From Actinomadura viridilutea (GTDB lineage Bacteria; Actinomycetota; Actinomycetes; Streptosporangiales; Streptosporangiaceae): 64,000 nt of DNA. Location of the stretch: NCBI GenBank assembly GCA_003001795.1, contig PVNI01000001.1:496001-560000 (forward strand). Direction: 5' to 3'. Under the pieces are notes generated by a model. That model had not been told where the DNA came from and did no database searches. It worked only from the letters and a program-made list of their open reading frames with translations. A program made the position numbers and the translations under genes. Positions 8,322-19,400 of the stretch are shown piece by piece (position 1 is the stretch's first letter; each line of letters begins with the position of its first letter).

Positions 8322-11300
8322 GTGGACGTCTTCCAGGTGCATGAGCGGTTGATCGACGACTACGCCGCCTTCACCTCGTCGCTCGTCCAGGTGCGCGACG
8401 AGCGGATCGCTCGCCACCTGCGCAAGGAGAACGCCGACAAGGTGCGCTGGCCCGATCCTTGGCTCTCCCTCAACCCCAACTTCGAGCCGGGCGGAACGGT
8501 GTCGGAGCTGGTCGCCGAGGGCCTGCTGCACCCCTTCTGCGACCGGTTCTTCCGCGCCAAAGAGGGGGAGGACGATCCGGGGCGGCGGACGTTGACGCTG
8601 CACCGGCACCAGCGTGAGGCGATCGAGGCGGCGCGGACGGGCGAAAGCTACGTCCTCACCACCGGCACCGGCTCCGGCAAGAGCCTCACCTACATCCTGC
8701 CGATCGTGGACTCGGTGCTGCGCGATCCCGAGCCCGGACGCATCAAGGCGATCGTCGTCTATCCGATGAACGCACTCGCCAACAGCCAGCTGCACGAACT
8801 GCAGAAGTACCTCAACTGGGGGCTGGCGTCCGACGAGCGTCCCGTGTCGTTCGCCCGCTACACCGGCCAGGAGGGTGATGAGGAGCGCGACCGGGTGCTG
8901 CGAGGCAAACCCGACATCCTCCTGACCAATTACGTGATGTTGGAGTACCTGCTGACCAGGCCGGTCGAACGGGACCAGCTCATCGGAGCCGCCCGCGGCC
9001 TGCGCTTCCTGGTACTCGACGAGCTGCACACCTACCGGGGGCGGCAGGGGGCGGACGTGGCGATGCTCGTCCGGCGGCTGCGGGACGCCTGCGAGGTCCC
9101 CGACCTGCAGTGCATCGGCACGTCGGCGACGATGGCCACCGACGCCACGTTCGCCGCTGCCCAGGCGAAAATCGCGCAAGTGGCGAGCCGTCTTTTCGGC
9201 ACGCCGGTCCGGGCGGAGCGGGTCATCGGGGAGACGCTGCGCCGTGCGACGACGAGAACCGATCCGGACGCGGCGGCCCTCCGCGCCGGCATGGACGCCG
9301 TGCTGCGCGGCGCCTCCCGCCGGTACGAGGAGCTCGTCGACGACCCATTGGCAGGGTGGATCGAGACCGCCTTCGGCCTGACCGAGGAAGAAGGCACCGG
9401 TCGCCTGGTCCGCCAGCGTCCCAAGACCTTGCCGACCGCCGCCAGGGAACTGGCGGAGGTGACGGGGGAGACACCGGAGCGCTGCGCGGAGGCGATCCAG
9501 GCGGCGCTGCAGCAAGGGGCACGTGTCCGGCATCCCGAGACCGGCCGGCCGCTGTTCGCGTTCCGGCTGCATCAGTTCCTGACCAAAGGCGACACCGTCT
9601 ACGTCAGCCTGGAGCCGGAGGACGAACGGCACATCACCAGCCAGTACCAGGTCAGCGTGCCGGGTCACCGCGAGAAGATCCTTCTTCCGCTGGCGTTCTG
9701 CCGCGAATGCGGCCAGGAGTACCTGGTGGTGGCCCGGACGAAACGTGCCGACGGCGTCTTCTACACCCCGCGTTACGAGCAGGACGCGGCCGGAGGCGAC
9801 ACCGCCAACGGCTACCTCTACATCAGCTCCGACCACCCGTGGCCCGCCGACGACCCGATCAAAGCGGGGCGTTTGCCGGACTCCTGGTACGACACCGGTG
9901 ACGACGGCGAGCCCTATGTGCTGCCCCGGTTCCGAGACCATCTGCCGCGGGAGGTCTGGCTGGGGGTGGACGGAAGCGAGCAGCCCAAGGGCGAGGGCCT
10001 GCGTGCCGCCTATTTCTCCACTCCTTTCCGCTTCTGCCTGCGCTGTCGCGTGTCCCATTCCCAGACACGTGGCAAGGACCTGGCCAAGCTGGCCTCCTTC
10101 AGCGCCGAGGGCCGCAGCTCCGCCGTCTCGGTGATCAGCTCCAGCATCGTGCGGAGCCTGCGCACCCAGGAAGGGCTGGACGACAAGGCCAAGAAGCTGC
10201 TGACCTTCGTCGACAACCGCCAGGACGCGAGCCTGCAGGCCGGGTTCTTCAACGACTTCGTGCAGGTCACCCAGATCCGGGGAGCTCTGTACCGCGCCGC
10301 CGAGGCGGCGGGTGCCGCCGGTCTGACGCACGAGACCGTGGCCCAGGCCGTGGAGAAGGCCCTGGGCTTGGAGATGCGGGACTTCGCCCAGAACCCCGAG
10401 GTGAAGTTCAGCCAGAAGGAGAACGTCCGCCGCGCCTTGCGTCAGGTGCTCTCCTATCGGATCTACGCCGACCTGGAGCGCGGCTGGCGCGTCACCATGC
10501 CCAACCTCGAACAGACTGGCCTGATCCGTTTCGACTACGTGGATCTGGCAGAGATCGCGGCCGACGAGGAGTGCTGGGAGGGAACCCACTGCGCGCTGCG
10601 CGAGGACGAGCCCGCCCACCGTCAGCAGCTTGCCCACATCCTGCTCGACGAGATGCGCCGCGCTCTCGCCGTCGACATCGAGGTGCTGACGCAGGAGGGC
10701 TTCGAGCGCCTCCAGAACCTGTCCGACCAGCTCCTCACCGGCCCGTGGGCGCTTGCACCGGGCGAACCGCGCATCCCCGCGCGAACGGTCTTCGCCTGCC
10801 CGGCGGGCCGCGGGGGCAGCCGTGACAGCGTCCACTTCACCGGCCGCACGGCGCTGGGCAGCTACCTGCGCAGGCCCAAAGAGTTCCCCAACCTGCGCGG
10901 GACGCTCTCGGTCGCCGACGCTCAGGAGATCATCACCGACCTTCTCACCGTTCTGGAGACCTACGGCCTGCTCACCACCGTCACCGAGAACCGGCAGGGC
11001 GTGCCCGGGTACCGACTCAAGGCGTCGGCGCTGATCTGGCGTGCGGGGGACGGCACATCGGGAGCGCCCGACCCGCTGCGCAAGGTCGTCGACCCTGAGG
11101 TCGGCGCTCGCGTCAACGAGTTCTTCCGCGATCTCTACCGGGAGACGGCCGTCCAGCTGCGGGGCCTGGAGGCGCGCGAGCACACCGCGCAGGTCCGCAA
11201 CGAGGACCGGATGCAACGCGAGCAGGATTTCCGCGAGGCGAAGCTGCCGCTGCTGTACTGCTCGCCGACCATGGAACTCGGGGTGGACATCGCGACCCTC

Positions 11301-13526
11301 AACGCGGTCGGCATGCGCAACGTGCCGCCCACCCCGGCGAATTACGCCCAGCGTTCCGGTCGCGCCGGACGCAGCGGGCAGCCCGCCTTGGTGACGACCT
11401 ACTGCTCGACGGGCCGCGCGCATGACCAGTACTACTTCCGGCGTTCCGAGCAGATGGTCGCCGGGAGCGTGAAGCCGCCCCGCCTGGATCTGACGAACGA
11501 GGACCTGCTGCGCTCCCACGTCCACGCGATCTGGCTGGCGGAGACCGGGGTTTCGCTCGGCGCTCGGATGGGCGACGTGCTCGACATCTCGGGGGAGGAG
11601 CCGTCCCTGGAGATTCATCCGCACCTGCTCGACCAGTTCCGGGACGAGAACGCCCGTCGGCGCGCCATCGACCGCGCGGTCCGGGTGCTCGAGGACCTGA
11701 TGGTCGCCGGGCCCGACCGCCCGTCCATCAAGGACACCTCGTGGTGGTATGAGGAGTGGGTGCACGACGTGGTCCGCGGGGCGGCGGACCGGTTCGACGC
11801 CGCCTGCGACCGCTGGCGGCAGCTGTACCGGGCGGCTCTTGCCGAGCAGCGCGAGCAGAACCGTCGCGTTCTCGACTACGCGACGTCGCCGAAGGCGCGT
11901 CAGCAGGCGCAGCGTCGCCGGATGGACGCCGAGAACCAGCTCAAGCTGCTGAAGAACGAAGACTCCGAGCAGCAGTTCAGCGATTTCTACACCTACCGCT
12001 ACTTCGCGTCTGAAGGGTTCTTGCCCGGCTATTCGTTCCCACGGCTTCCGCTTGCCGCGTACATTCCTGGGGAACGCAGGCGCGGCACCTATATCCAGCG
12101 GCCCCGGTTCATCGCCGTCGGGGAATTCGGCCCGGGAGCGCTCATCTACCACGAGGGCGCCCGTTACCAGGTGAGCAGGGTTCAGGTGCCCGCCGGGGCG
12201 GAAGCGGGCGAGGTGGCCACCACCGAGGCCCGCATCTGCGGCTCCTGCGGTTACTGGCATTCCCGCGCGGCGGGCACGGACCGCTGCGAGGAGTGCGGCG
12301 CCGAACTCGGCGGCGCGCTCTCCGGATTGATGCAGTTGCAGACCGTGCACACGGTCCGCCGTCAGCGAATCTCCTCGGACGAGGAGGAACGGCGCCGCGC
12401 GGGCTTCGAACTGCAGACCGTTTACCGGTTCAGCACCCATGGCACCCGGCCCGGGCGGCTCCACGCCACCGTCGAGGCCGGCGACGGCACGCAGCTCGCC
12501 GAGTTGGTGTACGGGGACGCCGCCGCCATCCGCGTCATCAACCGGGGGCGCCGCCGCCGCAGGGACCCCAGCGACGTCGGTTTCTGGCTGGACCCCATCC
12601 GTGGCCGCTGGCTGAGCGAGAGCCAGGCGGCCGACCTCACCCCCGAGGACGCCGAGCTCGGGTCCCTCAAGGACGCCGTGCGCGCGGTGAAGGTCATCCC
12701 GTTCGTTGAGGACCACAAGAACATCTGCGTGCTCCGCCTGGCCCGCAGCGTCTCGGAGATCGAGGCGGTCACTCTCCGCTACGCCCTGGAACGCGGCATG
12801 GAGGCGCTGTTCCAGTTGGAGGACTCCGAGCTGACCAGTGAGTCGCTGCCCGACCCCGAGAGCCGAGGCCGGATGCTGTTCGTGGAGAGCGCCGAAGGCG
12901 GCGCCGGCGCGCTGCGCCGCCTGCACGACGAACCGGAGATCCTCGCGGAGGTCGCCAAGGCCGCCCTGGAGATCATCCATATCGACCCCGTGGACGGAAG
13001 CGACAAGGGCGGCGCGCCGGGCGCGCGGGAGCGCTGCGAGCGCGGCTGCTACGACTGTCTGCTCTCCTACACCAACCAGTTGTTCCACCAGTTCATCGAC
13101 CGGCACACCGTCGTCGGACTGCTCACCGAGCTGGCCGGGGCCACGACCAGGGGCCGCCGCGCCCAGACCGGCACGCTCGACGAGCACGCCGGAGGGCTGT
13201 CCGCCGATTCGGGCAGCGAGCTGGAGCGCCGATTCGTCACATTCCTCAAACAGGGCGACTATCGTCTTCCGGACGAGGCCCAGATGCTGGTCCCCGACGC
13301 GCTGGCCCGCCCCGACTTCGTCTACCACCTGGCCGCCGGGCCGGTCGCGGTGTTCGTGGACGGCCCGCACCACCGGCATGAGGCGGTGTGGGAACGCGAC
13401 GTCCAGGCGGAGGGCCGGCTGCTGGACCTCGGCTGGCTGGTGATCAGGTTCGGGCATGACGAGGAGTGGAGCGAGATCGTGCGCAAGTACCCCAGCGTGT
13501 TCGGCCCTGGTCGGAGCAAGGGCTGA
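8322..13526 (+). CDS. DUF1998 superfamily 2 helicase (DrmA/DruE-like) with C-terminal Vsr/DUF559-like nuclease domain
   Basis: 1734 residues from GTG 8322, which has AAAGGGG six bases upstream; an in-frame ATG at 8280 would add 14 poorly conserved residues. Helicase motifs: TGTGSGKS (Lys120), DELH (Asp233), SATM, then LGVDIATLNAVG and RSGRAGRSG. Zinc-knuckle cysteines follow (CGSCG...CEECG), then the DUF1998 block (FVESAEGGAGALR, CERGCYDCLLSY). The final 110 residues are a restriction-like fold: Glu1635 (SELERRF), Asp1665 (RPDFVY), Asp1680 (VFVDGPHH), and a closing GWLVIRFG strand. DUF1998 helicases are cores of DISARM and Druantia phage defence. It is the first gene of a three-gene operon; the next ATG overlaps its stop (TGATG). 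Confidence 0.85.
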   Translation: MDVFQVHERLIDDYAAFTSSLVQVRDERIARHLRKENADKVRWPDPWLSLNPNFEPGGTVSELVAEGLLHPFCDRFFRAKEGEDDPGRRTLTLHRHQREAIEAARTGESYVLTTGTGSGKSLTYILPIVDSVLRDPEPGRIKAIVVYPMNALANSQLHELQKYLNWGLASDERPVSFARYTGQEGDEERDRVLRGKPDILLTNYVMLEYLLTRPVERDQLIGAARGLRFLVLDELHTYRGRQGADVAMLVRRLRDACEVPDLQCIGTSATMATDATFAAAQAKIAQVASRLFGTPVRAERVIGETLRRATTRTDPDAAALRAGMDAVLRGASRRYEELVDDPLAGWIETAFGLTEEEGTGRLVRQRPKTLPTAARELAEVTGETPERCAEAIQAALQQGARVRHPETGRPLFAFRLHQFLTKGDTVYVSLEPEDERHITSQYQVSVPGHREKILLPLAFCRECGQEYLVVARTKRADGVFYTPRYEQDAAGGDTANGYLYISSDHPWPADDPIKAGRLPDSWYDTGDDGEPYVLPRFRDHLPREVWLGVDGSEQPKGEGLRAAYFSTPFRFCLRCRVSHSQTRGKDLAKLASFSAEGRSSAVSVISSSIVRSLRTQEGLDDKAKKLLTFVDNRQDASLQAGFFNDFVQVTQIRGALYRAAEAAGAAGLTHETVAQAVEKALGLEMRDFAQNPEVKFSQKENVRRALRQVLSYRIYADLERGWRVTMPNLEQTGLIRFDYVDLAEIAADEECWEGTHCALREDEPAHRQQLAHILLDEMRRALAVDIEVLTQEGFERLQNLSDQLLTGPWALAPGEPRIPARTVFACPAGRGGSRDSVHFTGRTALGSYLRRPKEFPNLRGTLSVADAQEIITDLLTVLETYGLLTTVTENRQGVPGYRLKASALIWRAGDGTSGAPDPLRKVVDPEVGARVNEFFRDLYRETAVQLRGLEAREHTAQVRNEDRMQREQDFREAKLPLLYCSPTMELGVDIATLNAVGMRNVPPTPANYAQRSGRAGRSGQPALVTTYCSTGRAHDQYYFRRSEQMVAGSVKPPRLDLTNEDLLRSHVHAIWLAETGVSLGARMGDVLDISGEEPSLEIHPHLLDQFRDENARRRAIDRAVRVLEDLMVAGPDRPSIKDTSWWYEEWVHDVVRGAADRFDAACDRWRQLYRAALAEQREQNRRVLDYATSPKARQQAQRRRMDAENQLKLLKNEDSEQQFSDFYTYRYFASEGFLPGYSFPRLPLAAYIPGERRRGTYIQRPRFIAVGEFGPGALIYHEGARYQVSRVQVPAGAEAGEVATTEARICGSCGYWHSRAAGTDRCEECGAELGGALSGLMQLQTVHTVRRQRISSDEEERRRAGFELQTVYRFSTHGTRPGRLHATVEAGDGTQLAELVYGDAAAIRVINRGRRRRRDPSDVGFWLDPIRGRWLSESQAADLTPEDAELGSLKDAVRAVKVIPFVEDHKNICVLRLARSVSEIEAVTLRYALERGMEALFQLEDSELTSESLPDPESRGRMLFVESAEGGAGALRRLHDEPEILAEVAKAALEIIHIDPVDGSDKGGAPGARERCERGCYDCLLSYTNQLFHQFIDRHTVVGLLTELAGATTRGRRAQTGTLDEHAGGLSADSGSELERRFVTFLKQGDYRLPDEAQMLVPDALARPDFVYHLAAGPVAVFVDGPHHRHEAVWERDVQAEGRLLDLGWLVIRFGHDEEWSEIVRKYPSVFGPGRSKG

Positions 13527-16414
13527 TGGCGGGGACCGGGTACGCGCCGGGCTCGTTGGTCACCGCGCGCGGTCGCGAATGGGTGGTCCTGCCGGAAAGC
13601 ACCGACGACTTCATCGTCGCCCGTCCGCTCAACGGGGACGGGGAGTTCACCACCGGCCTGTTCGCCGACGAGGTGGAGCCCGCCAGCTTCCCCCGGCCCA
13701 CCGCCGACCCGCGCGACATCGGCGACAGCGTGGCGGCCGGCCTGCTGCGCACCGCCATGCGCATCGGCTTCACCTCTGCCGCGGGGCCGTTCCGGTCGCT
13801 GGCCTCCATCGCGGTGGAGCCGCGCCAGTACCAGCTGCTGCCGCTGCTGCTCGCTCTGCGCATGGACACGGTACGGCTGCTGATCGCCGACGATGTCGGC
13901 ATCGGCAAGACCGTCGAGGCCGCGCTCATCGCCAAAGAACTGCTGGAGCAGGGCGAGGCCGAACGGCTCACCGTGCTGTGCTCCCCGGCGCTGGCCGAGC
14001 AGTGGCAGGCCGAGCTGCGCGACAAGTTCGCCATCGACGCCACCCTCGTCCTGCCCTCGACCGTGGCCAAGCTGCAGCGCGGCATGCGCAGCGACGAGTC
14101 GCTGTTCGAGAAGTACCCGTACACGGTGGTGTCCACCGACTTCATCAAGGCCGAGCGGCGTCGGGCGTTGTTTCTCCGCAGCTGCCCCGATCTGGTGATC
14201 GTCGACGAGGCGCACACCTGCGTTCCCGCCGACGGCGCCGGGGGCGACCAGCGGCAGAAGAGGTACGAGCTGCTGAGCGGCCTCGCCCAGGATCCCGACC
14301 GGCACCTGGTCCTGGTGACGGCGACGCCGCACAGCGGCAAGGAGGACGCGTTCCGCGACCTCATCGGGCTCCTCGACCCTGAACTGGCCAAGGTCGACCT
14401 GGAGACCGAGAAGGGCCGTGACCGGCTCGCCCGCCACTACGTGCAGCGCCGCCGCCGCGACATCCGGCGCTACCTGGACGAGAACACGCTCTTCCCCGAG
14501 GACCGCCAGTTCAGGGAAGAACCTTACGAGCAGTCCAGCGAGTACGCCGAGCTCATGCGCCAGGCGCTGGACTACGCGCGCAAGACGGTGAACGACCGGT
14601 CGTACGGGGCCGACCGCCGTCCGGTGCGCTGGTGGTCGGCGCTGGCGCTGCTGCGTTCCATGGCCTCCTCTCCCCGCGCGGCCGCGGAGACTTTGCAGAC
14701 CCGTGCGGCGGCGGCGGCTGCGGAAACGCCTGCCGAGGCCGACCGACTGGGCGCCGCAGGCGTCATGGACCTGGTGGACGACGAGGCGATCGAAGGCATC
14801 GACGCCGCACCCGGCGCCGACGATGAGGCGCTGCCGAGGTCGGCCCGCGACAAGCTGCGCGCCATGGCCCGCACCGCCAAGTCCCTCGAAGGGCCGGAGC
14901 ACGACGCCAAGCTCGCCAAGCTGATCGACGTGCTCAAGGAGCTGCAGGCCGACGGCTACGACCCGATCGTGTTCTGCAAGTACATCCCCACCGCCGAATA
15001 CGTCGCCGAACACCTCGCCAAGGCGTTCGGCCGCAAGGCCACGGTCGCGTCGGTGACCGGCACCCTGCCTCCTAGCGTGCGGCTGGACCGGATCGAGCGT
15101 CTCACCAAACAGAAGGGGCGGCGCATCCTCGTCGCCACCGACTGTCTGGCGGAGGGCATCAACCTGCAGGAGCACTTCCAGGCGGTCGTCCACTACGACC
15201 TCGCCTGGAACCCGACCCGGCACGAGCAGCGTGAGGGCCGTGTCGACCGGTTCGGCCAGCGTCGCAAGATCGTCCGAGCGGTCACGCTCTATGGCATCGA
15301 CAACGGCATCGACGGCGTCGTGCTCGACGTGCTGATCCGCAAGCACGCCACCATCGCCCGGCAGACCGGCGTCGCCGTTCCCGTGCCCGAACGCAACGAG
15401 ACGGTCGTCAAGGCCCTGGTCGAAGGGCTGCTGCTGCGCGACCGAAGCCCTGAGCAACTCGCCATCGACATCGAGGTCGCCCAGAACCGCGACCAGCTGC
15501 ACCGCGAATGGGAGAGTGCAGCGGCCCGCGAGTCCAAGGTGCTCACCAAGTACGCCCACTCCGGGGTGAAGGAGCTGGAGGAGGTGCGCCGCGAGGCCAC
15601 CGAGGCGCGCACCGCCCTGGGCCGCCACACCGACGTGGCGCGCTTCGTCCGCGAGTCGCTGTCCTCGCTCGGCGGCGCGATCCAGGTTCGGGAAGACGGA
15701 TTCACCGTGCAGACCCAGGGCCTGCCCATCGGCGTGCGGCACGCGCTCGGCCTGATCGGCGCGGCCGACGACGAGGCGAAGGCCCCGGAGCTGGTGTTTC
15801 GGCACGACCTTCCCGTCTCGCGCGGCGAGCACGCCCTCGTCCGCACGGACCCGGCCGTCGTCGCGCTCGCCCGGTACGTGGTGGACGCGGCTCTCGACCC
15901 CGAGATCCCCGACGGGCACCGGCCCGCCCGCCGCTGCGGCGCCATCCGTACCCGTGCCGTCACCGTCCGGACGACCCTGCTCCTCGTCCGATACCGCTTC
16001 CATCTGCACGTGCCCGGCCGAGCGCAGCCGCGTGCTCTGGTCGCCGAGGACGCCCAGATCGTCGCCTACCATCCGACCCCTGAGGGACGCCGCTGGCTCG
16101 ACGACGAGGAGGTGGCGACGCTGCTCGGCGCCGGACCCGACGCCAACGTGCTGCCCGAACTGGTGCAGCGCGCCGTGGAAACCTCGATCGCCGAACTCGG
16201 TGCCCCGCCCCGCCCGGGGGAGCCCGCGCCGGCCGGCTCGGTCCAGGCCGATCTCGACGCACGCGGCCACGAGCTCGCCGACCGGCTGCTCAGGACCCAC
16301 CGGCGGGTGCGCAGCTCGGTGGGCGCGATCCGCCGCGGCCTGAAAGTCATCCCGCACGATCACGCCGACGTGCTCGGCGTCTACGTCTACCTTCCCGCCG
16401 GAGGTGGCCGGTGA
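13526..16414 (+). CDS. SNF2-type superfamily 2 helicase/translocase (DrmD-like)
   Basis: 962 residues. ATG overlaps the previous stop by one base, with an AGCAAGGG site ahead. An N-terminal region is followed by SNF2 helicase motifs: [13 protein letters not shown] (Lys128), VDEAHTC (Asp227), TATPHSG. The C-terminal lobe has [28 protein letters not shown] and VDRFGQ near residues 540-580. A helical tail and a beta-rich domain follow. This Swi2/Snf2 lineage without chromatin domains includes DrmD of class 1 DISARM, which translocates on DNA. Here it sits between a DUF1998 helicase and an N6-adenine methylase, the same functional set. GTGA overlap with the next gene. Precise subfamily is by similarity of motifs and context. 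Confidence 0.82.
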   Translation: MAGTGYAPGSLVTARGREWVVLPESTDDFIVARPLNGDGEFTTGLFADEVEPASFPRPTADPRDIGDSVAAGLLRTAMRIGFTSAAGPFRSLASIAVEPRQYQLLPLLLALRMDTVRLLIADDVGIGKTVEAALIAKELLEQGEAERLTVLCSPALAEQWQAELRDKFAIDATLVLPSTVAKLQRGMRSDESLFEKYPYTVVSTDFIKAERRRALFLRSCPDLVIVDEAHTCVPADGAGGDQRQKRYELLSGLAQDPDRHLVLVTATPHSGKEDAFRDLIGLLDPELAKVDLETEKGRDRLARHYVQRRRRDIRRYLDENTLFPEDRQFREEPYEQSSEYAELMRQALDYARKTVNDRSYGADRRPVRWWSALALLRSMASSPRAAAETLQTRAAAAAAETPAEADRLGAAGVMDLVDDEAIEGIDAAPGADDEALPRSARDKLRAMARTAKSLEGPEHDAKLAKLIDVLKELQADGYDPIVFCKYIPTAEYVAEHLAKAFGRKATVASVTGTLPPSVRLDRIERLTKQKGRRILVATDCLAEGINLQEHFQAVVHYDLAWNPTRHEQREGRVDRFGQRRKIVRAVTLYGIDNGIDGVVLDVLIRKHATIARQTGVAVPVPERNETVVKALVEGLLLRDRSPEQLAIDIEVAQNRDQLHREWESAAARESKVLTKYAHSGVKELEEVRREATEARTALGRHTDVARFVRESLSSLGGAIQVREDGFTVQTQGLPIGVRHALGLIGAADDEAKAPELVFRHDLPVSRGEHALVRTDPAVVALARYVVDAALDPEIPDGHRPARRCGAIRTRAVTVRTTLLLVRYRFHLHVPGRAQPRALVAEDAQIVAYHPTPEGRRWLDDEEVATLLGAGPDANVLPELVQRAVETSIAELGAPPRPGEPAPAGSVQADLDARGHELADRLLRTHRRVRSSVGAIRRGLKVIPHDHADVLGVYVYLPAGGGR

Positions 16415-19400
16415 CGACCGTTTCCCCCTACACCGCCGTACGGATCGAAGGCGGCCTCCTGTCCGCCGACCTTATCGAACGCATCAGGGCCGCCGACCGC
16501 GATCTGGACGGCAATCGGCCCGAGGACTACCACCTGGCCGCGGGTGAACGCCTCGGTGAGGCGGCCAGCCGCAAGTGGGAGTACCTGACCGGCGCCTACC
16601 GCGCGTTCCGTGAACGCCTCGCCGCGCTCCCCGAGACCGACCCCGCCACCACCGAGACTCGCGAACGCTGGCTGCTGCGCCTGTTCGACGAATTCGGCTT
16701 CGGGCGCCTCACCTACCTGCGCGGCGGCATCACCGTCGGCGACAAGACGTACCCGATCTCGCACCAGTGGGGCGAGCACGTCGCCGTCCACCTGCTCGGC
16801 TGGAACGCCGATCTCGACCGTCGGACCAGAGCGAAAGGCGAGACCGGCCGCGCCCCGCAGTCGATGGTGCAGGAGTTCCTGAACGAAAGCGAGCGCCACC
16901 TGTGGGCAGTGCTGTCGAACGGCCGCGTCCTGCGCATCCTGCGCGACTCCTCCGCCCTGATCGGCTCCGCCTACATCGAATTCGACCTTGAAGCGATCTT
17001 CGAGGGCGACCTGTTCTCCGAGTTCGTCCTGCTTTTTGCGCTTCTGCACTCCTCCCGCTGGGAACTTCTGCCGCGCGAGGACGACGCCGAGCCCACGGCC
17101 GCCGACTGCTGGCTGGAACGCTGGCGCAACCATGCCATCGAGACCGGAGCCCGCGCCCGCGAACAGCTCCGCAAGGGAGTCGAATGCGCCCTCAACGAGC
17201 TGGGCACCGGCTTCCTGGAAGCCAACCCCCGCCTGCGCGAGGAGCTGGCGTCCGGACGCCTCACCCGAGAGGACTTCCACCACGAACTGCTTCGGCTGGC
17301 CTACCAGCTGATCTTCCTGTTCGTCGCCGAGGACAGGAACGTCCTTCTGCGACCCGACCCCGAGAACGCCACCCCGGACGAACGGGCTAAACTTCAGGCG
17401 GCCCGCGAACGCTACACGGCCTACTTCTCCACGGCCCGCCTCCGCCGGATCTCCACCCGCCGCCGAGGCGACCGGCACACCGACCTCTGGCGCACCCAGG
17501 TCCTGGTGTTCGACGCGCTCGGCTGCGAAGACGGCCGCCCCGAACTCGCCCTCCCCGCCCTCGGCGGCCTGTTCTTCCGCGCGGGCGACCCCTTGGCCAC
17601 CGACGACGTAGCCCCCGACCTGCTCCGCGCCTGCGACCTGACCAACGAGCGCTTCCTGTCCGCGATCCGCCACCTGTCGACGTTCAAGGACAAGAAGGGC
17701 CGTGTCCACCGCGTCGACTACCAGCACCTCGACGCCGAAGAACTCGGCAGCGTCTACGAGTCCCTGCTGGAACTCGAACCGCGCGTCGACAACGCCGAGC
17801 CGCGCTTCTGGCTGGAAGAACTGCCGGGCAACAAGCGCAAGACCACCGGCTCCTACTACACGCCTACGGACCTGATCGACGAGCTGCTCAAGACCACGCT
17901 CGATCCGGTCGTCGCCGAGTACGCGAACCGCCGGCACCACCCCGACGACCTGCTGGACATCAAGGTCTGCGACCCGGCTTGCGGCTCCGGGCACTTCCTG
18001 GTGGCCGCCGCCCGCCGCATCGCCAAGCGCTACGCCGCCATGGCGTACGGGGATGACGAGCCCACCCCGGCGGCGATCCGCGAGGCGATGCACAAGGTCG
18101 TCCGCAGCTGCATCTACGGGGTGGACATCAACCCCCTTGCCGTCGAACTGGCCAAGGTCTCCCTCTGGCTGGAATCCCTCCAGCCCGGTCTCCCACTGGC
18201 CTTCCTGGATTCCCACATCAAGGTCGGCAACTCCCTCCTCGGCACCACGCCCGCGCTCCTGTTCAAGGGCATCCCGGACGAGGCGTACAAGCCCATCGGC
18301 GACGACGACAAAAAGATCGCCGCCCAGCTCCGCCGCGAGAACGCCCAAGAGCGCGGCGGCCAGCTCGAACTCTGGGATACCTCCGAGCAGATCGGCCCAG
18401 AGGGAACGGCCTCGCTCACCAAGGCCGCGACCGAGCTGAACAGTATGCGCGTCCGCTCGATCGCCGACATCCGCGAGCAGGCCCGCCGCTTCCGCGCCCT
18501 GATCGGCTCGCCAGACCTGCAGCTCCGCAAGCGCATCGCCGACGCTTGGTGTGCCGCATTCGTCTTCCCCAAGAACGCGACCGCGCCCCGCGGTATCACC
18601 ACCGCCACCCTCAAAATCATGGGCGGCGATCGCGAGACGGAAGGCTTCTATCCCCGCTCCCGCCCCACCCCGGAGATGGAACGGGAGCTCGACGACATCG
18701 TCGAGCAGTACGGCTTCTTCCACTGGCATTTGGAGTTCCCCGACGTCTTCCGCGTCGGCGATGACGAAGCTCGCGACGCCAACCCTGACACCGGCTGGCA
18801 GGGCGGCTTCGACTGCGTCCTCGGCAACCCACCGTGGGAGAAAATCGAACTCAAGGAGCAGGAGTTCTTCGCCTCACGAAGCGAGAAGATTGCAAAGGCG
18901 CCCAATGCCAGCGAACGAAAGAAGCTGATCAAAGCGCTAGAAAAAAGTGACGATCGGAACGATCGATCTCTATATCTAGACTACAGCCGAGAATTTAGAA
19001 GGATTGCTGGAGAAAGTCTGTTTCTCCGTGGCTCCAAGCGCTATGAGCGTACGGGGCAGGGGCGACTTAATACCTACGCTGTCTTTGCTGAGACTGCTCA
19101 GACGATCATAAGTCCGCTCGGTCGCAGTGGTCTTGTCCTTCCAACTGGCATCGCAACTGATGCCACTACGGCCTTCTTCTTTAAGGATTTGGTGACCAAT
19201 GGCCACCTTGCCACCTTCTTGGAGTTTGAAAACGAGGAGTTTCTGCTAAGCAGGGCGGTGCATCATTCCACGCGGTTTTGTCTGTTGAGTACGTTGGGGC
19301 GGCAAGTCAAGCTTGAGAAAGCAAGCTTCTCATTTGGGGTTCGGAGAATGTCGGACGTTGAAAGTCGTCGGTTCACGATGTCGCCCGAAGATATCTTGCT

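Noticed and set aside
8271..13457. 1728-residue open frame on the minus strand
   Set aside because: It mirrors the DUF1998 helicase. High GC removes stop codons from the opposite frame; it has no domain pattern and no ribosome site.
13322..16363. 1013-residue open frame on the minus strand
   Set aside because: Shadow of the SNF2-type helicase for the same reason.
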